Below, in pieces: positions 9,422 to 17,998 of a stretch of 64,000 nucleotides of DNA; the stretch's first letter is position 1, and every line of letters starts with the position of its first letter. The DNA comes from Paenibacillus solani (lineage in GTDB: Bacteria > Bacillota > Bacilli > Paenibacillales > Paenibacillaceae). The stretch lies in assembly GCF_001277345.1 (NCBI RefSeq), contig NZ_LIUT01000008.1, positions 719,920 through 783,919 of the forward strand, in the 5' to 3' direction. The notes below the pieces were generated by a model. That model was given only the letters and a program-made list of their open reading frames with translations. It did not search any database and was not told the origin of the DNA. The translations under genes and the position numbers were made by a program.

Positions 9422-10507
9422 TTGAAGAAGAACCAATGGGGTAAACGAACAGCGCCCGTACTGCTGGGAGCCATCATACTGGCCGGGAGCAGCAGTGGGA
9501 TGATGCATACAGATGTTGTTCATGCAGCAAGCGCGAAGAGTCAGAGTACATACGAACAAAATATGGTGCCGCAGGTAATCAACCGGATGTCTCCGTCCGT
9601 TGTGGGCATCATCGGAAAGTCAGCAGAAGGAAGCGGCGAAGTGGATGACCGATACAACCTGGCACATGGTACCGGGGTGATCTGGAAGTCGGATGGCTGG
9701 ATCGTGACCAATGCGCATGTGGTAGATGGTCTTACCGGAATCACGGTCGTGACCTCGGACGGTAAATCCTACAAAGCCAAGAAGGTCTTCAGTGATCCTA
9801 AGAGCGATATCGCTTTGGTAAAAATTAATGCCAAATCTCTGAAGCCGGCCCAATTTGCCGCAACGGCACAGCATGCGCTAGTGGGTGAGACAGTGGTTGC
9901 TATCGGCACGCCAATCTCCTTCTCATTGCGCAATTCGGCATCTGTCGGTGTCGTAAGTGGCCTAAACCGGAGTGTAGACGGCTCATACCGCCTCATTCAG
10001 ACCGATACGGCCATTAACCCGGGAAACAGCGGAGGCCCGCTCGTGAATCTGAAGGGCGAGGTCATTGGAATTAATAGCAAGAAATTTGCTGCAGTCGGCA
10101 TTGAGAATATGGGCTTCTCGATTCCCGCAGAAACCGTACATTACGTTGTAGACCATCTCATGAAATACGGCGAGGTTAGAAGAGCAGCCCTCGGATTGGA
10201 GTTGGAAGAAAGCTGGTCTGCGATCGTGGGGCTTCCTTCTGACGATCCGTTGACTGTGACGAAGGTGCTGTCTGCACAAGCCCAAAAAGCTGGCATACAA
10301 GAAGATGATGTATTATACGCGATTAATGGCAAACGCATCTATTCCGTCGTAGATATCAATGAACGATTAAAGCCATTCAAGCCAGGCCAGCAGGTTCAGC
10401 TGCTGATGCAGCGGGATGGAGATATCGTGAATGTGAAATTGACGCTCAGCCAGGACGGTTACGGAGCTGCTTCGTCAAGCGTTGGGGAGGCTGAGATCGA
10501 TGAATAA
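9422..10507 (+). CDS. HtrA/DegP-type secreted serine protease with PDZ domain
   Basis: 361 residues. A signal peptide or uncleaved anchor (1-36, cleavage possible after VHA) precedes a trypsin-like domain with the full triad: His99 in TNAHVV, Asp129 in SDIAL, and Ser203 in GNSGGPL. One PDZ domain follows (about 255-345, with AGIQEDDVLYAINGK). This is the architecture of the exported quality-control proteases HtrA/HtrB/YyxA, which degrade misfolded proteins at the outer face of the membrane. The start is TTG at 9422 behind a GGGGGAGG site. Its last 8 bases overlap the next gene (ATGAATAA), so the two are translationally coupled and probably act together. Confidence 0.93.
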   Translation: MKKNQWGKRTAPVLLGAIILAGSSSGMMHTDVVHAASAKSQSTYEQNMVPQVINRMSPSVVGIIGKSAEGSGEVDDRYNLAHGTGVIWKSDGWIVTNAHVVDGLTGITVVTSDGKSYKAKKVFSDPKSDIALVKINAKSLKPAQFAATAQHALVGETVVAIGTPISFSLRNSASVGVVSGLNRSVDGSYRLIQTDTAINPGNSGGPLVNLKGEVIGINSKKFAAVGIENMGFSIPAETVHYVVDHLMKYGEVRRAALGLELEESWSAIVGLPSDDPLTVTKVLSAQAQKAGIQEDDVLYAINGKRIYSVVDINERLKPFKPGQQVQLLMQRDGDIVNVKLTLSQDGYGAASSSVGEAEIDE

Positions 10508-12434
10508 GAGAAAAGGAACAAAACCAAGCCGGCGTTTGCGCCGGATGACGGCCGGAGCGATATCGGCTTTGATGTTATTTACGACATTATCGTTTCCTGT
10601 ATGGGGAGATGACATGGTGCCGGAAAAACGTGTGCTTACGGTCCAAAACGGCAGCAGTACAGCGTCGGTCAATGGTACCTCGTATACAATTGCTAAGCCG
10701 CAGCTGAAGCAGGGCGTACTTATGGCTCCGCTGGGTGTGTTCAAGAAAGCGTTTGGCAGTGAAATCAAGCTGGAGGGTGAGAATCGGGTTCGGCTGCTGC
10801 AAGGAGCTCATACGATCGTGCTCGTTATCGACAGCAAGACAGCATGGATTGATGGCAAAAAAGTACAGCTTCCGGTTGAACCAACGATGATTTCAGGAAC
10901 GCTGATGGTACCGCTGCGCCCGGTGGCTGCGGGTATTGGAGCGAAGGTAAGCTCTGCCCAGGGCAAGCTGTCGATCAGCCTCATCGTCATTGATAAGGAA
11001 GAGAAGCATGATCAGGACAAAATCGACAATACGAACGGGAAGACACGGATCGGGAACAGCTATTATGGGTGGAGCATGAATTATCCTTCCTGGATGATCG
11101 TTGGGAGAGGAACGGACGATGAGAGCGGATCTGCATTTAATGATGCTACAGGACGCTATTACCTGGAGGTGCACGCCTCCTCCCAGAAGGCCAAGCTAAT
11201 CCCGGATGATCTGCTCGAACGTCTTCTGACTGAAGTGAGTGACTCTGGAGACGTAGTGCTCCATCAGGAGACCGTCTTGCGAGGCACTGTGCCGTATGCC
11301 AGAGTGATCTCGCGTGATGTGGATGGCGTCTTATGGGAAAGCCGGCAGTATTATGCCAATGAACGTGTGTATGAGCTGTATTTTGCCGATGGAGAAGCGG
11401 TTCACTACAAGGATATGGACAAACACGCAGGGCTGCTGGGCTCCTTCCGCACGAGCTATTCGGCAGGAGACAGAACCATCAAAGACGTATCCTCGATCGT
11501 GGCCGGACTGCGCGAAGCAGGGAACGAAGAGTATGGAATCTGGTTTGGCATACCCGCAGGCTGGGAGATCAACAACAAAGATATGTTATATGGCAAAGAA
11601 AAAGAAGGCTATCTGTCCGTCTTGGTGACATCAGCTCCCCCGGGAGCCGAGGGTACGCTTGAAGCTTGGGGACAGCGGCTTAAAGAATGGCTGGCGGAAT
11701 CCTTCGTACAAGATTCATACGAATATGTTGGAATTAAGCCCGTGGTGATATCGGGCGTTAAAGGACAGATTCAGGAAGTGCGGTACAACTTCGGAGATCA
11801 ATGGATAACGGAATATGAAGTGATGATCCAGAAGAACGGCTATCGTTATTATCTAGAGTATGCGGTACCGGATGGGCAGAAGAAGACGGCATCCGACTGG
11901 AAGAAGGTACTGGCATCTGTCGAGATCGATTATGATGTGGTACCCGAGAACTTCGGCCGTATTGGCGATGAAAGCTATTTAATGGATAAGACCAAGATGA
12001 GAAGCAAGAACTCGGAAGCCTACCACTATCATATTGATATTCCAAGGTACTGGGAACCGGCGAGAGATCAATTCGAGCAATCCCAAGTGGAATATGGTTT
12101 TGCTGGAGGGGGCTTCGAGATTAAGGTAGATCGGGACATTACCGCAGAATACATTGTCAGCAGCCTGAAACGCTACTATCAGGAGGCCGGATCGGCTTCA
12201 GGAAGCAAAATGAAACTGCTTGGTGTGGAGCAGAAGACATTCGCCGGTGTCCCTGCCACCACTTTCAAGGTGCATCAGGTCAAGGGTGGCGTGGGCTTTA
12301 CGACAGAGGAGATTGTCTTTGAGAGCGGAGATATCGTTTATACGATTACGACAACGTTGAATGATGCGAATGCTACAGAAGCACAGAAGGCGGCACTGGA
12401 GCGCACATTGTCCTCATTTGAACTGGTAAAATAA
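10500..12434 (+). CDS. exported protein with copper-amine-oxidase N-terminal domain and three PsbP/DcrB-like modules
   Basis: 644 residues from the ATG at 10500, chosen because GGGGAGG (10484-10490) lies nine bases before it; an upstream TTG at 10482 has no site. The N-terminus is a signal peptide (MNKRKG..., cleavage near VWG-DD). Residues about 40-160 form a copper-amine-oxidase-like N domain (NGTSYTIAKPQLKQGVLMAP, then an IDGKKV / MVPLRPVA pattern), a stalk module common in Paenibacillus envelope proteins. Three similar segments of about 150 residues follow; each opens with a Pro/Trp turn (YPSWMI, IPAGWEI, IPRYWEP) and closes with a short F/V-x-S-F/V-E/R strand. They look like PsbP/DcrB-like modules. 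The start overlaps the HtrA-type protease gene, which suggests a shared function in envelope quality control. No enzymatic role is visible. Confidence 0.8.
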   Translation: MNKRKGTKPSRRLRRMTAGAISALMLFTTLSFPVWGDDMVPEKRVLTVQNGSSTASVNGTSYTIAKPQLKQGVLMAPLGVFKKAFGSEIKLEGENRVRLLQGAHTIVLVIDSKTAWIDGKKVQLPVEPTMISGTLMVPLRPVAAGIGAKVSSAQGKLSISLIVIDKEEKHDQDKIDNTNGKTRIGNSYYGWSMNYPSWMIVGRGTDDESGSAFNDATGRYYLEVHASSQKAKLIPDDLLERLLTEVSDSGDVVLHQETVLRGTVPYARVISRDVDGVLWESRQYYANERVYELYFADGEAVHYKDMDKHAGLLGSFRTSYSAGDRTIKDVSSIVAGLREAGNEEYGIWFGIPAGWEINNKDMLYGKEKEGYLSVLVTSAPPGAEGTLEAWGQRLKEWLAESFVQDSYEYVGIKPVVISGVKGQIQEVRYNFGDQWITEYEVMIQKNGYRYYLEYAVPDGQKKTASDWKKVLASVEIDYDVVPENFGRIGDESYLMDKTKMRSKNSEAYHYHIDIPRYWEPARDQFEQSQVEYGFAGGGFEIKVDRDITAEYIVSSLKRYYQEAGSASGSKMKLLGVEQKTFAGVPATTFKVHQVKGGVGFTTEEIVFESGDIVYTITTTLNDANATEAQKAALERTLSSFELVK

Positions 12435-12498
12435 GATCGTCAGGATTGTTTAGGGAAGCATTTCAGATCATACATTTTATGAATTTTCGTAATGTATA

Positions 12499-12546
12499 TA
12501 GCTGTCCAGCTGCACTCTTAGGGGTGTGGAAGGGCAGCTATTTCGA
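12499..12546 (+). terminator. probable terminator after the protease operon
   Basis: TAGCTGTCC (12499-12507) pairs with GGGCAGCTA (12532-12540) with one G-T pair, followed by a weak T run. The remaining bases to 12678 hold the promoter region of the next gene but no clear consensus. Confidence 0.5.
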
Positions 12547-12678
12547 TTTATATCGCGAATGGACATAATCAAGTTTACTAGAACATATGTGCGTAAACAT
12601 GGCCTGATGTGATAAAATTATGGATAAGCGTAAGGAATATCATATCCGAAATCGGTTGATAGATGAGGGAAGAAGCGG

Positions 12679-14634
12679 ATGAAAAAAACAATAGGCATAT
12701 TCGCTCACGTGGATGCTGGTAAAACCACGCTGGCGGAACAGTTGTTATATATAACGAACACCATTCAGGAACGCGGCCGTGTGGATCATCAGAATGCTTA
12801 TATGGATCGTCACGATATCGAAAAAGAACGGGGCATCACCGTATTTGCCGATCAGGCGACCATGCTGTTTAACGGGTCCACCTATTACGTCATGGATACA
12901 CCGGGTCATGTCGACTTCTCGCCGGAGATGGAGCGGGCGATTGCAGTCATGGATGCCGCAGTGGTTGTTATAAGTGCTGTGGAAGGTGTGGAGGGACACA
13001 CGGAGACGGTATGGCAATTATTGCGCAAGCATAACGTGCCGACGTTCCTGTTTATCAATAAAATCGACCGGGTGGGAGCGAATGCCGCGCGTGTGTTGGC
13101 GGAGATCCGCAGTGAACTCACCGAGGATGTCTGCATGATTACGGAAGAAGATATGCTGCATGAAGGGGTATGGCAGACCTCGCTTATTGAAGCTGTCGCG
13201 GAACGGGATGAGCAGCTGTTTGATGTTTATATGGAACAGGGATATGAACCATCCCGGTGGCTAAAAGCAATGACTGCAATGATCAAGCGAGGGCAGTTAT
13301 TCCCTTGTTTCAGCGGATCTGCGCTCCAAAATGTGGGCGTTACCCATTTCTTGCACCAACTGGACCTGCTGACGGAGACGGATTATGATCCGGGAGCAGC
13401 ATTTGCCGGGAGGGTATACAAGATCCGCCATGATGATCAGGGGGCGAGGCTGACCTACATAAAAGCTTTGGGCGGGACGCTGCGAGTCCGGGACGAGCTT
13501 ACGTATTCTGCGGGAGGGGAGACAATCACAGAGAAGGTGACACATATCCGCATGATCAATGGAGGGCGGCTGATCGCTGCCGATCAGGTGCAAGCGGGTG
13601 ATTTGTTTGCGGTTACGGGCCTTACAGCCGCTGCAGCAGGAGACGGACTTGGGACTTTGAGCGACCGGACGGTATATGAGCTTGTACCGACACTGAAGTC
13701 GAAGGTCCATTTTGATTCCTCAATCCATCCCAAGGACATGCTGCGGGGCTTTCGTCTGCTGGATGCAGAGGATCCCTCCTTGTCCGTTCAGTGGGATGAA
13801 TCGGCCCAAGCGATCCATATTCATGTCATGGGTCTTATTCAGCTTGAAGTGCTTGAACGCATCGTATTCGAACGGTTCGGCTACCAGATTACCTTCGGTG
13901 AACCGGAGATTCTATATAAAGAGACCATCACGGAGGCGGTGGTGGGCTGTGGCCATTTTGAACCGTTGAAGCATTATGCGGAAGTGCACCTGCAGCTTGC
14001 ACCGGGAGAGCGGAACAGCGGTATCGTGTTTGAGAATGCTTGTCATCCCGATATGCTGCCGGTGAATTATCAGCATCTGGTTGCCCAGCATGTTGGCGAA
14101 AGAGATCATCATGGGCTGCTAACAGGATCTCCGGTCACCGATCTCAAGATCACCTTGCTAAAAGGCAGGGCGCACAACAAGCATACGCATGGCGGTGATT
14201 TTCGGGAAGCCACTTATCGCGCTCTGCGTCAGGGCCTGGAGAAGACAACCAATCGGCTGCTTGAGCCATACTATCACTTCAAGATTAAGGTGTCTGCGGA
14301 GTATATCGGCAGATTGATGTCGGATCTGACGCAGGCCAAGGCGAGCTTCGAACCTCCAGAAACGGCGGGAGATCAGGTAACAGTCACAGGATCCGCTCCC
14401 GTATCGACCATGATGAACTACAGCATGGAATTAGCTTCATTTACAAAAGGAAGAGGGACGATATCCCTTGTTTTCGGCGGTTATGACTGGTGCCATAACG
14501 AGGCAGAGGTCATCGAACGCAAGGGTTATGACAAGAATGCAGATCCCGAATACAGCTCTTCTTCGATCTTCTGCGCCAAGGGAAGCGGTTATGCGGTTCC
14601 GTGGGATGAGGCGGACCGTCATATGCATGTGTGA
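12679..14634 (+). CDS. Tet(M)/EF-G-like translational GTPase (ribosome protection family)
   Basis: 651 residues, close to Tet(M) length (about 640). The G domain is intact: P-loop AHVDAGKTT (9-17), DTPGHVDF, and NKID. The sequence start (GIFAHVDAGKTTLAEQLL, then ERGITVFADQA) is of the Tet(M)/Tet(O) type rather than EF-G or EF-4. Domains II-V follow, with a C-terminal EF-G-like domain ending GYAVPWDEADR. Proteins of this family use GTP to displace tetracycline, or other ligands, from the ribosome. Chromosomal members in Bacillales are often annotated as ribosome protection proteins without a proven tetracycline phenotype. The gene stands alone and is convergent with an MFS exporter gene across a perfect inverted repeat. 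Confidence is high for the family and low for the actual resistance. Confidence 0.85.
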   Translation: MKKTIGIFAHVDAGKTTLAEQLLYITNTIQERGRVDHQNAYMDRHDIEKERGITVFADQATMLFNGSTYYVMDTPGHVDFSPEMERAIAVMDAAVVVISAVEGVEGHTETVWQLLRKHNVPTFLFINKIDRVGANAARVLAEIRSELTEDVCMITEEDMLHEGVWQTSLIEAVAERDEQLFDVYMEQGYEPSRWLKAMTAMIKRGQLFPCFSGSALQNVGVTHFLHQLDLLTETDYDPGAAFAGRVYKIRHDDQGARLTYIKALGGTLRVRDELTYSAGGETITEKVTHIRMINGGRLIAADQVQAGDLFAVTGLTAAAAGDGLGTLSDRTVYELVPTLKSKVHFDSSIHPKDMLRGFRLLDAEDPSLSVQWDESAQAIHIHVMGLIQLEVLERIVFERFGYQITFGEPEILYKETITEAVVGCGHFEPLKHYAEVHLQLAPGERNSGIVFENACHPDMLPVNYQHLVAQHVGERDHHGLLTGSPVTDLKITLLKGRAHNKHTHGGDFREATYRALRQGLEKTTNRLLEPYYHFKIKVSAEYIGRLMSDLTQAKASFEPPETAGDQVTVTGSAPVSTMMNYSMELASFTKGRGTISLVFGGYDWCHNEAEVIERKGYDKNADPEYSSSSIFCAKGSGYAVPWDEADRHMHV

Positions 14635-14719
14635 TGGTTGGGGAGATACCATGCAAAGCCTTAAAGTGAAGGTCTGAAATTAAGTGAAAGATCGGGAAGC
14701 GAAGGCTTGGAACAGAATT

Positions 14720-14759
14720 ATTACGCACGCGTGATCTTCAATCTTAACGCGTGCGTAAT
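14720..14759. repeat. perfect 13-bp inverted repeat between convergent genes
   Basis: ATTACGCACGCGT (14720-14732) is repeated exactly in inverse at 14747-14759 with a 14-base spacer. It lies between the stops of the GTPase gene and the MFS gene. It has no T run, so it may be a bidirectional transcript-end hairpin or a protein site. Confidence 0.7.
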
Positions 14760-14785
14760 CAAGGCATTATGAAGGAAGGGACTCT

Positions 14786-15979
14786 TTATCTTTCCGCAGG
14801 TTGTTGGCGCGAAGATCGCATGGTCCAGTAAGTGATGGCGGTCGTAATTAGCATCAAGACACCGGTCATTAAGAATACCGAATGGATGTTAAACATACCG
14901 CTGATCAAGCCGCCAGCGAGAGGCCCGGCCATGCCGCCGATTTGGTTAGCTGTTTGATTGAGGCTAAATGCCCGCCCGCGAAATTCACTTGCTGTATTTT
15001 GGACGACAAGGCCGTTGAGCGCCGGAAATACCGCACAGAAGAAGGCGCCATAAGCAAAGCGAATGGCCGAGAATGCCCAGATGTTACTGAACAGAATTTG
15101 GGCGAGCGAACCGATTCCGCTGGCAAGCAGTCCGATCAGCAGCACCTTCTGGAACCCAATTTTATCTGCCAAGCGTCCCCAGCGGGCGGCAAACAGAATA
15201 CTAGCGATCCCGACAATGGAGAAGACGAAGCCCGCAATCATCGAGGTATGCGTAGAAGAGCCGTTGATTTGGGCGATATACAGCGGCAATACGGGTTCGA
15301 TCGTCATGACAGAGAACTGTGTCAGCACAGTGAGCATCAGCACGGTCAATAGCGCTTTATTATGTCCGGCCACCTTGAATGTGTTGATGACGGAGACGCG
15401 CTCTTTGCCGGGAACAAATTTCTCTTCCTTGACCCAGAATATGACGAGCAGTGTGGCAGCCAGACAGAGCGTACCTGCCAGTCCGAATGCCATTCGGTTG
15501 CTGAACAGGGAGGCCAGGGTGCCTCCGATCATCGGACCCATAATGCCGCCAGTAGCGGTTGCTGTGGATATCATGGAGAGGGCATAGCCGACTTTGTTCT
15601 CGGGTGTGTTGGTGCCTACAATCGCGATAGCGCCTGGAATAAAGCCAGATAGTAGTCCTTGCAACACACGGAGAATGAGAACCTGATATTCATTCGTTAC
15701 GAAAGCCATGAGTACATAGATGACAAAGAGCACCAGACCTGCACGAATAATCATGGGCTTTCGTCCATATTTATCACCGACGGCTCCCCAGAAGGGAGAG
15801 GACAAAGCCCCTGCCAAAAAAGAGGCGCTGAAGAGCAGTCCTGACCACATTTCCGTATGCTGGGTAACGCCGAGTTCAATCAGAAAAAGCGGGAGAAAGG
15901 GTATGACCATCGAGAAGCTTGATGAAACGATAAATGAGCCGAACCACAAGACCCATAAATTCTTTTTCCAACTTTCCAT
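14786..15979 (-). CDS. MFS multidrug exporter, DHA1 family (MdtG/YttB-like)
   Basis: 397 residues with twelve predicted membrane helices. The MFS signature lies between helices 2 and 3 (WGAVGDKYGRKPMI) with a second copy in the other half (ARWGRLADKIGFQK). The helix-5 motif (GPMIGGTLASL) is the antiporter motif C seen in drug/H+ exporters. Overall closest in feel to MdtG and Bacillus YttB, proteins exporting drugs by proton exchange. The ATG has CAGGAG eleven bases upstream, and a promoter lies at 16037-16064. It is convergent with the Tet(M)-like GTPase. The substrate cannot be told. Confidence 0.88.
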   Translation of the reverse strand: MESWKKNLWVLWFGSFIVSSSFSMVIPFLPLFLIELGVTQHTEMWSGLLFSASFLAGALSSPFWGAVGDKYGRKPMIIRAGLVLFVIYVLMAFVTNEYQVLILRVLQGLLSGFIPGAIAIVGTNTPENKVGYALSMISTATATGGIMGPMIGGTLASLFSNRMAFGLAGTLCLAATLLVIFWVKEEKFVPGKERVSVINTFKVAGHNKALLTVLMLTVLTQFSVMTIEPVLPLYIAQINGSSTHTSMIAGFVFSIVGIASILFAARWGRLADKIGFQKVLLIGLLASGIGSLAQILFSNIWAFSAIRFAYGAFFCAVFPALNGLVVQNTASEFRGRAFSLNQTANQIGGMAGPLAGGLISGMFNIHSVFLMTGVLMLITTAITYWTMRSSRQQPAER

Positions 15980-16036
15980 GTGTTCTTCAACTCCTGATGT
16001 ATGATTTGTTGTAGTCCTCCGTGCTCGCCTCCTGTC

Positions 16037-16064
16037 ATTTTAATAAGGATATAATCTATGTAAA
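16037..16064 (-). promoter_or_regulatory. promoter for the MFS exporter
   Basis: On the minus strand TTTACA (16059-16064) and TAAAAT (16037-16042) are separated by 16 bases, about 60 bases before the MFS start. Confidence 0.5.
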
Positions 16065-16535
16065 TACATTTTTAAACAGATAAGAAAGTACAAGCTGTAG
16101 GGCCTATCATTCTTATCTCGCAAAAGAAACCATTTTTTAATGTGGGCTGTAATTAGTGAAAGTACGTCGCTTGTTGTTTATCTTATTGATAAAAGGCCTC
16201 TCCATCTATTCATCGCCATGGCCTCCAACCTCGTGAGGTGCGTGGCCCGGGACGGGGATGCTTGGATGTCTGTCGACGAATTTGGAAATAGCAAAACGCC
16301 CCCCAAATTAGGTAATCTGGAAATAACCCGATTACCGCACTAAAGCGAAAGGCGTGCAACTTCATCCTACATCACTTGAAAAAGATTGGGAAGAGGAGAG
16401 GGAGGTAGTCGGCGGGATGAAAAGGCTCCGTTCAGGATGGCAGGGAACCGCCCGATCCTTGATGCAATAAGGAGTTTCAGGATTCATGAAGTTGTTGATA
16501 AGATATGGTGAAATTATTTATTGAGGAGATCTGAA
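16065..16535. other. gene-poor stretch
   Basis: No gene is recognised here. A plus-strand frame at 16140-16343 would encode 67 residues but has no ribosome site and no recognisable feature. A second short open stretch ends at about 16470. They could be remnants of an older gene, but nothing supports a name. The right end carries the ribosome site of the next gene. Confidence 0.5.
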
Positions 16536-17633
16536 ATGAGAGAGACACTGAAGGATCTATATACGAATACGTTGCTCCAAGAAGTGACCGATCGCTTGAA
16601 AGAGACCTATTCGGCATTTGAAACGAACCGCTTCATGGAGCTGATATATAACGAAACCTGGGAGCATGAGGAATTTAAACAGCGCATCCGGCATATTACG
16701 TTGGCGCTAACCGACACGCTGCCTGCTTCTTATCCCGAAACGGTGCAGATTCTGCAGCAGGTGGCTTCACATTTTAGGGGTGTGGAATATATATTTTTTC
16801 CCGACTATGTTGAAGTAAACGGGATGGAGGACCTGGAGACATCCATGGAGGCGCTGGCTGTGTTTACGCATTATTCTACGGCAGAGTTTGCGGTTCGGCC
16901 TTTTATCATGCGGGATCAGGAAGGGATGCTGGCCCAGATGATGATTTGGGCGAAGTCGGATGATGAGCATCTGCGCCGCTTGGCTAGCGAAGGCTTGCGG
17001 CCGCGGTTGCCCTGGGCACCACAGCTTCCGGCCCTCATCAAGGAACCTCGTCCGGCTCTGCCGATTCTGGAGCAGTTGAAGGAGGACTCTTCCTTATACG
17101 TTAGAAAAAGCGTCGCCAATCACTTGAACGATATCTCGAAGGATCACCCGGAGCTTGTGTTAGAGATTGCGTCCCAATGGTATGGCGGGCATCCGCTGAC
17201 GGATTGGATTGTCCGGCATGGACTGCGCTCGCTGCTGCGAAAAGGGGATGTCCGGGCACTGGCCATTTTTGGTTATGAGGAGCTTGAGGAGCTCGAAGGC
17301 CTAGAAGTGCGTGAGCTGCGCTTGAAGCGTTCGGTCATTGCGATGGGCGATGATCTGGAGTTTGCTTTTCAGCTGGTTAACGAAACCGGCCAGAAGATGG
17401 TGCTCCGCATCGATTATGAAATTGATTATATGAAGGCAAGCGGCAAGCTGGCGCCAAAACGTTATAAATGCTCGGACAAAATCTACGCGCCGGGAAGCTG
17501 GAAAGTCGAGAAGAAACAGTCTTTTAAGCCGATCTCCACCCGCCGCTTCTACTCAGGCGATCACCGGTTGCATATTATTGTGAACGGCAAGCGCCTGGCC
17601 AGCATGGACTTTGTGCTGGAGGGTGTGGAGTAA
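16536..17633 (+). CDS. HEAT-repeat DNA alkylation repair protein (AlkC/AlkD-like)
   Basis: 365 residues from the ATG at 16536, which has GAGGAG (16523-16528) seven bases upstream; an in-frame TTG at 16521 lies inside that site and is rejected. The protein is a helical repeat array. The central motif (HLRRLASEGLRPRLPW, then YVRKSVANHLNDISKDHP) is diagnostic of the AlkC/AlkD glycosylase superfamily, which removes alkylated bases such as 3-methyladenine without base flipping. The C-terminal 100 residues form a beta-rich domain (about 270-365), found in many longer members. The gene has its own terminator and is not in an operon. Confidence 0.88.
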   Translation: MRETLKDLYTNTLLQEVTDRLKETYSAFETNRFMELIYNETWEHEEFKQRIRHITLALTDTLPASYPETVQILQQVASHFRGVEYIFFPDYVEVNGMEDLETSMEALAVFTHYSTAEFAVRPFIMRDQEGMLAQMMIWAKSDDEHLRRLASEGLRPRLPWAPQLPALIKEPRPALPILEQLKEDSSLYVRKSVANHLNDISKDHPELVLEIASQWYGGHPLTDWIVRHGLRSLLRKGDVRALAIFGYEELEELEGLEVRELRLKRSVIAMGDDLEFAFQLVNETGQKMVLRIDYEIDYMKASGKLAPKRYKCSDKIYAPGSWKVEKKQSFKPISTRRFYSGDHRLHIIVNGKRLASMDFVLEGVE

Positions 17634-17672
17634 GGGTTAGTCGTGGACCGTCGCAGGGCGATGGGCGAGAAG

Positions 17673-17709
17673 AAACAAGTCTTCCGATGGGAAGGCTTGT
17701 TTTGGTTTC
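17673..17709 (+). terminator. Rho-independent terminator
   Basis: AAACAAGTCTTCC pairs with GGAAGGCTTGTTT (one G-T pair) around a GATG loop, followed by T-rich sequence. The rest of the 365-base gap to 17998 holds a small GCCGG/CCGGC hairpin (17969-17984) next to the ribosome site of the following gene. Confidence 0.75.
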
Positions 17710-17998
17710 TCTTTTTTATAGTTGAGCTAGAGCCGAGGATGTTTCATTATCATTTAAACCTAATATCGCTATGTGGATTATGGCAACACTATTAAAACTG
17801 TGGAAATCAAGTTAGCAGGTAGAAGAGAAGCCCGACTTTTGGTAAACTAGATAAGTTGAAAAACTTTCAAAGTGTTTACAATCATATGATATAGATGTCG
17901 GTGGCCTTGTTCTATGAAAATAGAGTATGGCTTGCAGGTTTCAATGGAAGAATAGGAATACACAGCACGCCGGCTTGAACCGGCCTGGGAGGAAATAG

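Noticed and set aside
12679..14634. Housekeeping EF-G or peptide release factor 3
   Set aside because: G-domain sequence and length are those of the Tet(M)/Tet(O) group; EF-G would be longer and in the str operon.
16140..16343. Open frame of 67 residues in the gap before the AlkC/AlkD-like gene
   Set aside because: No ribosome site and no recognisable motif; treated as a gene-poor stretch.
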